Source: Opitutus sp. GAS368
GTDB taxonomy: Bacteria > Verrucomicrobiota > Verrucomicrobiia > Opitutales > Opitutaceae
Assembly (NCBI GenBank): GCA_945862035.1
Contig: CAMAXB010000022.1
Location: 1 to 18,849 of the forward strand
Length of the DNA stretch: 18,849 nt
Direction: 5' to 3'
How positions within the stretch are numbered: the first letter of the stretch is position 1; each line of letters opens with the position of its first letter. Below are positions 7,220 through 14,665 of this stretch, in pieces. Below the pieces are notes generated by a model that saw only the letters and a program-made list of their open reading frames with translations, was not told where the DNA came from and made no database searches. A program made the translations under genes and the position numbers.

Positions 7220-7950
7220 GGTGAGGAAGTTATGGTTGCGAGGTCGCCCTTGTGCAAGCCGGCTCGCAAGGTATTGGGCCGGACTTGGGCAATGGCATGA
7301 TGGGGATCAACCCCTGTGATGAGAACCGTGGCCACGGATTCGGTTCCCCGTCGAATCTCGAGCACGTGACTGGGCCGGGCTCCGTCTTTTGATCCGAATC
7401 CGAGGACGACGAACGCATTGTCAGGCCCGACCTCCAAGACCGGGACAGTGGTTGGGAGTACGACCACCGGAGCGGCCGGCCCGCCAGGGCGCGTCCGCTC
7501 GACCGCCGCGGCAAGGTCCGCTTCGAGGGCCACAATCCGGGCCTGATAGGCCGCAATCTCGTCCGCGCCGGCGGAGGAAACCTCAAGCTTGGCGAGGGCG
7601 AGCGATTCGCGGAGGTTTGCCGCCTCTCCCTGCCAGACGAGGGATTGCTGATCTCTTTGTTCGAGTTGGCTGCGCACGAGCGCGAGTTCCCGCCGCAGGT
7701 CGGACGCGCTGCCTTCCTGCACGGCCAATCGATTGCGGTTCTCCGCCAATTCGCCTTGGAGCGAGCTCACTCGGGCGGTGAGTCCGGCCTGCGCCTCCGT
7801 ACTGCGACCCAGTTCCGCCCGGAGCCCGGTGCGATCGGAATCGAGCATGGCGACCTCGGCTTGGAGCTGGGCTCGTTCCCGGAGCAGGAGGAGAGACGAG
7901 ACGAGGGCGGCCGCGAAAAGGAGGGAAGGAACCAGGATGAGGATCTTCAT
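7216..7950 (-). CDS. Membrane-anchored coiled-coil protein with C-terminal beta domain
   Basis: 244 residues in three parts. An N-terminal hydrophobic helix (about 2-22) serves as a membrane anchor or uncleaved signal. A long coiled coil follows (about 25-150, rich in Leu, Glu, Arg, Gln with heptad-like spacing, for example VSSLQGELAENRNRLAV). A short proline-containing linker leads to a C-terminal beta-rich domain (about 165-244) with alternating strands such as NAFVVLGFGSKDG, HVLEIRRG, VATVLITGVD and a final HKGDLATI. That C-terminal pattern resembles the small barrel seen at the ends of many Verrucomicrobiota and Planctomycetes envelope proteins; this is from memory. It is probably an inner-membrane protein projecting into the periplasm. 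It is translationally coupled to the lipoprotein gene. An AAGGAG lies too far upstream of the ATG (about 16 bases) to be a standard Shine-Dalgarno site. Confidence 0.75.
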   Translation of the reverse strand: MKILILVPSLLFAAALVSSLLLLRERAQLQAEVAMLDSDRTGLRAELGRSTEAQAGLTARVSSLQGELAENRNRLAVQEGSASDLRRELALVRSQLEQRDQQSLVWQGEAANLRESLALAKLEVSSAGADEIAAYQARIVALEADLAAAVERTRPGGPAAPVVVLPTTVPVLEVGPDNAFVVLGFGSKDGARPSHVLEIRRGTESVATVLITGVDPHHAIAQVRPNTLRAGLHKGDLATITSSP

Positions 7951-7996
7951 GGGAGACCCAGCCTGACTCCTTTTTGACTAACGCCAATTACTTTCC

Positions 7997-9559
7997 TTAA
8001 GCCTGATAGGTGCTCGCGTACACGGGAGCGCGGGCCTCGCGCTTCACCGCGCCGTTGGCGGCCAGATGTTCGAGAATTTTAAACGCCAGCTCCGGGTCGC
8101 CGCCAACGTGGTGGGCAAGGGCCTCGGCGGTGAACGCCTGGCCGGGAGCGGCCTTCAGGGCGGACGTCAGCTTCAGTTTCAGATCGATGACCCCTGTGGC
8201 CGCCTTCTTGCCTGCCTCCACGCCCGGTTGGTGGTAGGCATTGATCCCGATCAGGCTCGCGTACAGACCGACCACGCGCTCGTAGAGTGCGATCAGCATG
8301 CCAAGCGTGCGTGGTGTCACGTCGGGTAGGGTCAGAGAAATGGACCAGCGGTCCTTTTCGCTCAAGGCGTCGCGGGTACCGAGATAGAATCCCTGCAGGA
8401 AATCACCCGAAGTCACCCCGGGCTCGACCTCCATCGAAGGGGAGCCGCGGTCCTTGAGCACTTCGATGAAGGTCACGAAGAAATTATTCACCCCCTCGCG
8501 GAGCTGCTGCACGTAGGCGTGCTGGTCGGTCGATCCCTTGTTACCGTAAACCGCGATGCCCTGGTTCACGACATTGCCCTTCAGATCCAGCTCCTTGCCG
8601 AGCGACTCCATCACCAGCTGCTGGAGGTAGCGCGAGAAAAGGAGCAGGCGATCCTTGTACGGCAGAACGACCATGTCCTTGGTGCCGCGGCCATCCGTGG
8701 CGAAGTACCACATGACGGCGAGGAGTGCGGCCGGGTTTTCCGTCGTGCGGGTGGAGCGCGTTACGATATCCATCGCCGCGGCGCCGGCGAGCAGGCCATC
8801 AATGTCAATGCCCTGAAGCACGGCCGGCAGCAGGCCCACGGCGCAGAGCTCGGAGGTCCGGCCGCCGACCCAGTCCCACATGGGGAAACGGGCCAGCCAT
8901 CCCTCCTTGGTCGCCAGCCGGTCGAGCTTAGAGCCCACGCCGGTGACGGCGACGAAGTGCCGCGCCGGAGTCAGCCCCGCGGCCTTGAACGCCGCGGCGG
9001 CCTCGAGCATGCCGTTGCGGGTCTCCGCGGTTCCTCCCGATTTCGAAATGACCAAGGCGAGCGTCCGGGGGAGATGACCGGCCAGCGTGCCGAGCACGTA
9101 GTCCATGCCGTCCGGGTCCGTGTTGTCGAAGAACGTCACCGCCATCTTGTCCGCGCCGGGCTGGCCTAGCGCGTGGTTGACGAACTGAGGGCCGAGGGCG
9201 GAGCCGCCGATGCCGATCACCAGCAGGTGCGTGAACCGCCCCTGCGGGCCGGCGATCTGGCCGGCATGCACCTGGGCCGCGAACGACTTCATCGCCGCTA
9301 GCGTGGTGGTGATTTCGGCGGACAATTCCTTGGTCGGCGCCAGCTGCGGGGCGCGCAGCCAGTAGTGTCCCACCATGCGACCCTCGTCCGGATTGGCGAT
9401 GGCCCCGGCCTCCAGCGCCTGCATCGCGGCATAGGCGGACTGCAGGTCCGGTTCCATCTTCTCAAGGTAGCCATCCGGAAACGGCATCCGGCTGATGTCG
9501 ACCGACAGCCCGAGCTCCGGATTGGTGTAGAGGTACTTTTGGAAGCGTGACCAGCTCAT
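7997..9559 (-). CDS. pgi: Glucose-6-phosphate isomerase
   Basis: 520 residues. It interconverts glucose 6-phosphate and fructose 6-phosphate in glycolysis and gluconeogenesis (cytoplasm). Visible sites: LLVIGIGGSALGP (112-124), the SIS-domain phosphate loop ISKSGGTAETRNG (171-183), DWVGGRTSELCA (229-240), MESLGKELDLKGN with Glu319, GNKGSTDQHAYVQQL with His347, and GINAYHQPGVEAGKK with Lys451. These match the catalytic Glu, His and Lys of the family. After about residue 470 there is a C-terminal winged-helix-like extension (FTAEALAHHVGGDPELAFKI) absent from E. coli Pgi. ATG 9559 gives a protein beginning MSWSRFQKYL. A 12-base pure pyrimidine tract precedes the ATG in place of a Shine-Dalgarno site. 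The spacer to ilvD holds repeats (separate entry). Confidence 0.97.
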   Translation of the reverse strand: MSWSRFQKYLYTNPELGLSVDISRMPFPDGYLEKMEPDLQSAYAAMQALEAGAIANPDEGRMVGHYWLRAPQLAPTKELSAEITTTLAAMKSFAAQVHAGQIAGPQGRFTHLLVIGIGGSALGPQFVNHALGQPGADKMAVTFFDNTDPDGMDYVLGTLAGHLPRTLALVISKSGGTAETRNGMLEAAAAFKAAGLTPARHFVAVTGVGSKLDRLATKEGWLARFPMWDWVGGRTSELCAVGLLPAVLQGIDIDGLLAGAAAMDIVTRSTRTTENPAALLAVMWYFATDGRGTKDMVVLPYKDRLLLFSRYLQQLVMESLGKELDLKGNVVNQGIAVYGNKGSTDQHAYVQQLREGVNNFFVTFIEVLKDRGSPSMEVEPGVTSGDFLQGFYLGTRDALSEKDRWSISLTLPDVTPRTLGMLIALYERVVGLYASLIGINAYHQPGVEAGKKAATGVIDLKLKLTSALKAAPGQAFTAEALAHHVGGDPELAFKILEHLAANGAVKREARAPVYASTYQA

Positions 9560-9663
9560 AGAGGGGAGAAGCTAGAATTTTGAAGGTAGGAGCTAGAATG
9601 AAGTCACCAGAGCTGGATGCGGGGTATGTCTTCTCGCTGCTGGATTCTAGCTCCTGGCTTCGG
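9560..9663. repeat. Intergenic spacer with a 12-bp inverted repeat and CTAGAAT motifs
   Basis: AGGAGCTAGAAT (9588-9599) and its exact reverse complement ATTCTAGCTCCT (9644-9655) flank 44 bases. A third partial copy, GCTAGAAT (9571-9578), precedes them. CTAG-containing strings are scarce elsewhere in this GC-rich window, and this spacer is AT-richer than its neighbours. It occupies the whole gap between the ilvD stop and the pgi start. It looks like a small dispersed repeat or a structured leader rather than a terminator, since no T-tract follows the arms. Confidence 0.6.
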
Positions 9664-11388
9664 TTAGAGATACTTGTCCGTCACCGCGCCCTCGGAGGCG
9701 GTGCTGACCAGCTTGGCATACTTGGCGAGCACGCCGCGGGTCTCGCGGGGGGGGCGGGGCTGGTAGGCGGCCATCCTCGCCGCGTACTCGGCGTCCGGGA
9801 TCAGGAGATTGATCGTGTTCTTGACCGCGTCGATCTCGATGAGGTCGCCCGAACGGACAATCCCGATCGGGCCGCCGCGCGCGGCTTCCGGCGTGATGTG
9901 GCCGACATCAAACCCGTGGCTGCCGCCGGAGAAGCGGCCGTCGGTGATCAGCGCGACATCCTTGATCAGGCCGCGACCGGCCACCGCGCTGGTCGGGGAG
10001 AGCATCTCGCGCATGCCGGGGCCGCCGACCGGGCCTTCGTTGCGGATCACGACGACGTCGCCCTTGCCGACATCACCGCGGAGAATGCCCTGCAGCGCGT
10101 CCTCCTCGCCTTCGTAGACCTTGGCCGTGCCCTTGAAGTAAACGCCCTCCTTGCCCGTGATCTTGCCGACCGCGCCACCGGGGGCGAGGTTGCCGTGCAG
10201 GATGCGCAGATGCGTCTCCTTCTTGATCGGCTGGTCCCACGGACGGATCACGTCCTGCTGGTCCGGATACGAGGGATAGGGGGCCACGTTCTTGAGCGAC
10301 TCGGCCATCGTTTCGCCGGTGACCGTGAGGCAGTCGCCGTGGAGCATGCCGCGATCGAGCAGCAGCTTCATCATCGGCCGAATGCCGCCGAAGCGGATCA
10401 GGTGGGCCATACCGTACTTGCCGAAGGGCTTCACGTCCGCCAGCAGGGGCACGCGTTCGCCGATGGTCTTGAAATCCTCAAGCGTGAGCGGGACCCCGGC
10501 CGAGTGGGCAATGGCCAGCAGGTGGAGAATCAGGTTGGTCGAGCCGCCCAAGCTGAGGCAGACGACGATGGCGTTCTCGAAGGCCTTGCGGGTCAGGATA
10601 TCGCGCGGCTTGATGCCCTTCTTCAGCATCGCCACGACGGCGGCACCCGAGCGCTCGCAATCTTCGCGCTTTTCCTTGCCGACCGCCAGCTGGGCGCTGC
10701 TGTTGGGCAGGCTCATACCCAGGGCCTCGATCGCGGTCGCCATCGTGTTGGCGGTGTACATGCCGCCGCAGGATCCGGGGCCGGGGATCGCCGCCGACTC
10801 GACGGCCTTGAGCCCCGCGTCATCCAGCTCGCCCTTGGCGTGCTTGCCGACGGCTTCGAAGACCGAGACGATATCGAGCGGCCGCTGCTTGTCGCAGTCG
10901 CTCGCGAGGAAACCGGGAAGAATGGTGCCGCCGTAAACGAAGACCGCCGGGCGGTTGAGGCGGGCGATCGCGATCATCGCGCCGGGCATGTTCTTGTCAC
11001 AGCCGCCGATCGCGACGAGGCCATCGAAGCCCTCGGCTGCCACCGAGGTCTCAATCGAGTCGGCGATCACATCACGTGAAACGAGGCTGTAACGCATGCC
11101 CAGCGTGCCCATGCTGATGCCATCCGTCACCGTGATGGTGTTGAAGTAAACCGGCTTGCCGCCGGCCTCCGCGACTCCCTTGCGAGCGTGATCACTGAGT
11201 TCGCCGAGGTGCACATTGCAGGGCGTCATATCGCTGGCCGAGGAGACGACCGCGATCTGGGGCTTCTGAAAGTCGGCATCCGAAAATCCGACGGCCCGCA
11301 GCATCGAGCGGGCAGGGGCCCGATCGTGGCCATCGACAACGACAGACGAGTGGGGGCGAAGGGTGTCAACGGGCAGGGAATTGCTCAT
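9664..11388 (-). CDS. ilvD: Dihydroxy-acid dehydratase
   Basis: 574 residues from ATG 11388. It dehydrates 2,3-dihydroxy-isovalerate and 2,3-dihydroxy-3-methylvalerate in valine, isoleucine and leucine synthesis. Three cysteines lie in the iron-sulfur cluster contexts of the IlvD/Edd family: SDMTPCNVHL (Cys57), IGGCDKNMPG (Cys130) and GPGSCGGMYTANTMA (Cys207). Late motifs such as GPVGGPGMREMLSPTSA and TDGRFSGGSHGF are also intact. The frame stays open 14 codons further (to 11430), but that extension is not conserved-looking; the ATG 11388 product begins MSNSLPVDTLRPHSS. A 14-base pyrimidine tract (minus strand, 11389-11402) sits directly before the ATG. The gene is divergent from scpB with 101 bp between starts. 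No other ilv/leu gene is in the window, and I see no leader peptide with branched-chain codons upstream. Confidence 0.97.
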   Translation of the reverse strand: MSNSLPVDTLRPHSSVVVDGHDRAPARSMLRAVGFSDADFQKPQIAVVSSASDMTPCNVHLGELSDHARKGVAEAGGKPVYFNTITVTDGISMGTLGMRYSLVSRDVIADSIETSVAAEGFDGLVAIGGCDKNMPGAMIAIARLNRPAVFVYGGTILPGFLASDCDKQRPLDIVSVFEAVGKHAKGELDDAGLKAVESAAIPGPGSCGGMYTANTMATAIEALGMSLPNSSAQLAVGKEKREDCERSGAAVVAMLKKGIKPRDILTRKAFENAIVVCLSLGGSTNLILHLLAIAHSAGVPLTLEDFKTIGERVPLLADVKPFGKYGMAHLIRFGGIRPMMKLLLDRGMLHGDCLTVTGETMAESLKNVAPYPSYPDQQDVIRPWDQPIKKETHLRILHGNLAPGGAVGKITGKEGVYFKGTAKVYEGEEDALQGILRGDVGKGDVVVIRNEGPVGGPGMREMLSPTSAVAGRGLIKDVALITDGRFSGGSHGFDVGHITPEAARGGPIGIVRSGDLIEIDAVKNTINLLIPDAEYAARMAAYQPRPPRETRGVLAKYAKLVSTASEGAVTDKYL

Positions 11389-11489
11389 GGAGAGAAAAAG
11401 GATCAGACCAAGGCGCGGCGAAGGCGGCAAGCGGTGTTTTCAAGGTTGCTTCGCCCCCGGCCGACCGCATCACTCGGGGGCCTCCTCGC

Positions 11490-12353
11490 ATGGCTTTTAA
11501 TCTGCAACAGGTTCTCAAGGCGCTGCTTTTCTCGTCCAGCCAGCCGCTCTCGATCAAGGACATCCAAGGCGCGTTCGCCCGCTTCCACGAGCAGGCCACC
11601 CTGCCGCTGGCCCCCGCGGCCGCGGAAGAGCCTGCCCCCGGCGCTGAGGGGTCTCCCCCGGTTGGCGACGAGCCTGCAGCCGAGGTTGAGGCCGCGCCCC
11701 CCGAGGCCTCGGTTGAGACCGCGATGGAGCAGGACGTTCCTTCGCTCATCACTGCCTCGCAAATCCGCGAGGCGATGGACGCGCTGGCGGCCAGCCTCCG
11801 CGAAGCGGACGACGTTTTCCTGCTGATCGAAAGCGCGCAGGGCTACCGCCTGGTGACGCATCCGCGCCACGCGCGCTGGATCCGCATCCTGCGCAATGAG
11901 CCATCACCGGTGAAGCTCTCCCAGTCCGCCCTCGAGACCCTCGCCATCGTGGCGTACCGCCAGCCGGTCACCCGCAGCGAGATCGAATCAATCCGCGGCG
12001 TATCCGCCGAGGCCGGCGTGAACAAGCTCCTCGAGCGGGAGCTGATCTACATCACGGGCCGCGCCGACCTTCCGGGGCGCCCGCTGCAGTTCGGTACGAC
12101 CGACCGGTTTCTCGAGTTCGTCGGCGTGAAGTCCCTCGTCGAACTGCCGGCTTCCGACGTCCTGTCCCCGCGTCAGATCGACGCGTGGCTGCAGAATGCC
12201 ATGAACCCTTCCAAACCCGGCGACGAGGCGATGGGCCTGCCGCAGGAGGACCTCCCGCTGGAAACCGCGATCATGACCGACCACGGCGCCGTGGTGCAGA
12301 ATCTGCCCGAGTCCGTGACGCCCTCGGAGGATGTCCGTCCACCCTCCGCCTGA
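11490..12353 (+). CDS. scpB: Segregation and condensation protein B, with an acidic insertion
   Basis: 287 residues, longer than usual ScpB (about 180-220). ScpB dimers bind ScpA and SMC in bacterial condensin. The first winged-helix domain starts FNLQQVLKALLFSSSQPLS and resumes at ITASQIREAMDALAASLREA. Between them (about 35-85) is a low-complexity Pro/Ala/Glu insertion. The second winged helix is typical: SQSALETLAIVAYRQPVTRS, IRGVSAEAGVNKLLE, LIYITGRADLPGRPLQFGTT and FLEFVGVKSLVELP. A disordered, acidic C-terminal tail follows from about 230. ATG 11490 is the natural start, with no good Shine-Dalgarno site (a CCTCCTC tract lies there). scpA is not in the window. pheA follows after 8 bp, so the two are co-transcribed. 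Confidence 0.93.
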   Translation: MAFNLQQVLKALLFSSSQPLSIKDIQGAFARFHEQATLPLAPAAAEEPAPGAEGSPPVGDEPAAEVEAAPPEASVETAMEQDVPSLITASQIREAMDALAASLREADDVFLLIESAQGYRLVTHPRHARWIRILRNEPSPVKLSQSALETLAIVAYRQPVTRSEIESIRGVSAEAGVNKLLERELIYITGRADLPGRPLQFGTTDRFLEFVGVKSLVELPASDVLSPRQIDAWLQNAMNPSKPGDEAMGLPQEDLPLETAIMTDHGAVVQNLPESVTPSEDVRPPSA

Positions 12354-12361
12354 CCGCTCCC

Positions 12362-13444
12362 ATGGACAACCTTGGCCCCATCCGCACCGAGATCGACCAG
12401 CTTGACCGGCAGATCGTCGAAATTTTGAACCAGCGCCTCGGCCTTGCCGCCGAGATCGGCAAGCTCAAGCGCAGTGCCGGCGGCCAGATCTATGTGCCAG
12501 AGCGCGAGGATGCCGTTCTCCGCAAGGTCGCCGCCCTTAACCAGGGTCCGATGCGCGAGGCTGCCCTCACCGCCATCTACCGCGAGGTCATGTCGGCCGC
12601 GATCGCGCTCGAGAAGCCCCTGCTCATTGCCTACCTCGGTCCGGAGGCCACGAACACGCACGCCGCGGCGATGAAGAAGTTCGGCGCGAGCGTCGATTAC
12701 CACGCGATGGCGACCATCGGCGACCTCTTCACCGCAGTGGAAAAGGGCGAGGCGGACTACGCCGTGATCCCGATCGAGAACTCCACTGAGGGCAGCGTCC
12801 GCGAAACGCTCGACAGCTTCGTGGAAAGCGACGTCAAGATCGCCGCCCAGATCTACATCGAGATCACGCACGCCCTCATTTCCAACTCCCCCCTCGACCA
12901 GATCACTGCGGTCTATTCGAAGGACCAGGCCCTCGCGCAATGCCGTCACTGGCTGACGCGCCACCTGCCGCATGCCCAGCTGATCGACGCCCCGAGCACC
13001 GCGCGCGCGGTGCAGATCGCCAAGGAGACCCCGGGAGCCGCCGCCGTTTCGAGCGAGCTTTCCGCACAGTTCTACGGTGTACCGGTCGTCACGCGTAACA
13101 TTCAGGACAAGGCGGACAACACGACGCGCTTCTTTGTCATCGGCAAAAAGCCCTCCGGCCCGGTCGGCGGCGGCCGCGACATGTCGAGTTTCATCGTCTC
13201 GCTGGGAGACGAGGCGGCGGCCCACTCCGGCGCGCTCCTCAAGATGCTCATGCCGCTCGCCGAGCGGGGCATTAATCTCTCGAAGATCGAATCCCGCCCC
13301 AGCAAGAAACGCCCGTGGGACTACTATTTCTTTCTCGATGTCACCGGGCACTTCGAAGACGCCTCAATGAAGGAGGCCTTGGTTGAGCTCAAACGCATCT
13401 GTCCCATGGTGAAGTGGCTCGGCAGCTATCCCGCGGTGAACTGA
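12362..13444 (+). CDS. pheA: Bifunctional chorismate mutase / prephenate dehydratase
   Basis: 360 residues. It converts chorismate to prephenate and then to phenylpyruvate, for phenylalanine synthesis. The AroQ chorismate mutase helices occupy about 1-85 (IRTEIDQLDRQIVEILNQR, then VPERE with the typical Arg/Glu). The prephenate dehydratase domain spans about 88-265: IAYLGPEATNTHAAA, VIPIENSTEGSVRETLDSF, ITHALIS and NTTRFFVIG (the Thr-Arg-Phe catalytic motif). The regulatory ACT domain spans about 276-360, with GALLKMLMPLAERGINL and the ESRP motif (310-313), both linked to phenylalanine feedback binding. The start is ATG 12362, which gives a complete mutase domain. It lies 8 bp after the scpB stop. 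I see no clear terminator in the 100 bp that follow. Confidence 0.96.
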   Translation: MDNLGPIRTEIDQLDRQIVEILNQRLGLAAEIGKLKRSAGGQIYVPEREDAVLRKVAALNQGPMREAALTAIYREVMSAAIALEKPLLIAYLGPEATNTHAAAMKKFGASVDYHAMATIGDLFTAVEKGEADYAVIPIENSTEGSVRETLDSFVESDVKIAAQIYIEITHALISNSPLDQITAVYSKDQALAQCRHWLTRHLPHAQLIDAPSTARAVQIAKETPGAAAVSSELSAQFYGVPVVTRNIQDKADNTTRFFVIGKKPSGPVGGGRDMSSFIVSLGDEAAAHSGALLKMLMPLAERGINLSKIESRPSKKRPWDYYFFLDVTGHFEDASMKEALVELKRICPMVKWLGSYPAVN

Positions 13445-13545
13445 ACTGACCTCCGGCCGCATTGGCTGCGCAGGGGGCAAGAGGCCCGCGAGCTCACGGT
13501 CTGACAGGACCGGGCCGTGGACCGTGGTCTCGGCCAGCCGCCCGA

Positions 13546-13740
13546 TCAGGGGTCGCGCAGAAAGACCAGCGCCCCAATCGCCATCAGGCTGACCAGCAGG
13601 AGGGCCGCAATCACCAGCCAGCGGCCCGGTTGGGAAAGCTGCCCGCGTCCAGCCTCGGCGGAGCGGAAAGGGTCGAAGAGAACGTCGACCTCTGTGGGCG
13701 GATCCGGCAAAGGCGTCCGGGCTCCGGTCGGTGAGGGCAA
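13546..13740 (-). CDS. Small single-pass membrane protein, possibly the 3' part of a frameshifted gene
   Basis: A minus-strand frame ends at TGA 13546-13548. Its last 24 residues hold one clear transmembrane helix (WLVIAALLLVSLMAIGALVF) ending LRDP, preceded by a proline-rich soluble part (PLPDPPTEVDVLFDPF). I do not recognise it. The only start near the top is TTG 13740, and the frame remains open to about 13793 with coding-like sequence (FAQPPLAVPAPVSTGAA) but no ATG. Further upstream a different frame (about 13794-13860) reads RALLAERRGWRDREIDAAR with strongly GC-rich third positions, and the original frame reads SAALTWYLMTG just before it. This suggests a longer gene starting near 13920 and broken by two compensating shifts, either sequence errors or decay. 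It lies downstream of the rpmA terminator. The remaining gap, 13445-13545, shows nothing. Confidence 0.45.
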   Translation of the reverse strand: MPSPTGARTPLPDPPTEVDVLFDPFRSAEAGRGQLSQPGRWLVIAALLLVSLMAIGALVFLRDP

Positions 13741-13918
13741 CGCAGCGCCCGTGGAAACCGGCGCCGGTACGGCCAGTGGGGGCTGGGCGAACCCCGGGCG
13801 GCGTCAATCTCGCGGTCGCGCCATCCCCGGCGCTCGGCGAGCAGGGCGCGTTGGCGGCGAGCTCCTTCAGCCGGTCATCAGATACCAGGTCAGTGCCGCG
13901 GAAGGGCTTGGATCGGGC

Positions 13919-13948
13919 AAAAAAAAGCGCCGGGCCAGAGCCCGGCGC
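13919..13948 (-). terminator. Intrinsic terminator of the rplU-rpmA operon
   Basis: A perfect 9-bp stem GCGCCGGGC / GCCCGGCGC (13927-13935 and 13940-13948) closes a four-base loop. On the minus strand it is followed at once by eight T (A-tract 13919-13926). It begins 25 bp after the rpmA stop codon. Confidence 0.95.
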
Positions 13949-13973
13949 CTGAAAGATTCCCTGGAGGGATGAC

Positions 13974-14222
13974 TTAAGCCTTGGGGCCGACCGAGACGCG
14001 GCTGCGCGCCTTGTCGTAGGTCACCACGCCGTCGGTGAGGGCGAAGAGGGTCCAATCGCGACCGATGCCCACGTTCTTGCCGGCATGCAGTTTGCTGCCG
14101 CGCTGGCGGACGAGGATGTTGCCGGCCAAGACGGCCTGCCCGCCGAACTTCTTAACGCCGAGGCGCTTGGATTGGCTCTCGCGGCCGTTGGAGGTTGAAC
14201 CTGCACCTTTTTTATGTGCCAT
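13974..14222 (-). CDS. rpmA: 50S ribosomal protein L27
   Basis: 82 residues, normal length for L27, with the family core MAHKKGAGSTSNGRESQSKR, FGGQAVLAGNILVRQRG, KLHAGKNVGIGRDWTLFAL and a short basic/glycine end. The N-terminus starts MAHKKGAG directly, with no cleavable extension of the kind found in Firmicutes. L27's N-terminus reaches the peptidyl-transferase centre. The Shine-Dalgarno sequence AAGGAG (plus-strand 14232-14237) stands 9 bases before ATG 14222. This is the clearest ribosome binding site in the window. The gene follows rplU after 27 bp and is closed by a strong terminator. Confidence 0.98.
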   Translation of the reverse strand: MAHKKGAGSTSNGRESQSKRLGVKKFGGQAVLAGNILVRQRGSKLHAGKNVGIGRDWTLFALTDGVVTYDKARSRVSVGPKA

Positions 14223-14231
14223 GACGTGTGT

Positions 14232-14237
14232 CTCCTT
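14232..14237 (-). promoter_or_regulatory. Ribosome binding site of rpmA
   Basis: AAGGAG on the minus strand, 9 bases before the rpmA ATG. It is notable because nearly all other genes here lack a Shine-Dalgarno sequence. Confidence 0.85.
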
Positions 14238-14249
14238 GAAAAGGGTTGT

Positions 14250-14564
14250 TTAGGCGGAAATAGACTCGATCTTGATGACCGAAAGCTCCTGGCGGTGACC
14301 CCGCTTGCGCTCGTAGCCCTTGCGCTTCTTCTTCTTGAAGACGATGACCTTGTCACCGCGCTTGTTCTCGAGGATCTTGGCCGTAACCTTGGCGCCCGAG
14401 AGGATCGGAGTGCCAACCTTGAAGGCGGCGCCCTCACCGGCGGAGAGAACGTCGGTGATCTCGATGGTGCCACCCGCTTCCGTGTTGGGGTAGCGGTTGA
14501 CGATCAGAATGTCGCCCTCGGTGACAGCGAACTGCTGGCCCTGGGTTTTGATGGTCGCTTTCAT
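14250..14564 (-). CDS. rplU: 50S ribosomal protein L21
   Basis: 104 residues, the usual length. Family features: MKATIKTQGQQFAVTEGD at the N-terminus, a beta-barrel body (ILIVNRYPNTEAGGTIEITD), VTAKILENKRGDKVIVFKKK, and the conserved basic KRKGYERKRGHRQ that contacts 23S rRNA. It is the first gene of the rplU-rpmA operon. ATG 14564 is preceded by a T-rich stretch and no Shine-Dalgarno site. The promoter should lie in 14565-14660, shared with the divergent methyltransferase; I cannot pick out convincing -35/-10 boxes. obg, often next in this operon, is absent because a terminator closes the unit after rpmA. Confidence 0.98.
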   Translation of the reverse strand: MKATIKTQGQQFAVTEGDILIVNRYPNTEAGGTIEITDVLSAGEGAAFKVGTPILSGAKVTAKILENKRGDKVIVFKKKKRKGYERKRGHRQELSVIKIESISA

Positions 14565-14636
14565 AAATAAAACGTCGAACTAAGAAGTTGGGGCAGGGAG
14601 CACGCAAGGTTAATTTGCCGAAAAATGCCCTCGACA

Positions 14637-14662
14637 GGAACCCGCGCGGGGCCCGGGGTTCC
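14637..14662. promoter_or_regulatory. GC-rich palindrome between divergent rplU and the methyltransferase
   Basis: GGAACCC (14637-14643) and GGGTTCC (14656-14662) are exact inverted repeats around a 12-base GC-rich centre. It ends three bases before the methyltransferase GTG and about 70 bp upstream of rplU. It could be an operator or an rplU leader hairpin; neither is shown. Confidence 0.35.
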
Positions 14663-14665
14663 ACC

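Noticed and set aside
9580..11079. A 499-codon plus-strand open frame
   Set aside because: It is antisense to ilvD, whose conserved motifs are intact. The long open frame follows from GC-rich codon use, and its translation is low-complexity (Ala, Arg, Asp, His).
11389..11489. A branched-chain amino acid attenuator upstream of ilvD
   Set aside because: No short leader ORF rich in Leu, Ile or Val codons and no terminator-like hairpin could be found in the 101-bp gap.
12173..13351. A 392-codon minus-strand open frame
   Set aside because: It is antisense to pheA and the scpB end, which are both clearly real; the translation resembles no protein family.
14588..14665. The longer methyltransferase start at TTG 14588
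   Set aside because: It would place coding sequence over the rplU promoter region and the palindrome, and it adds residues with no domain character.
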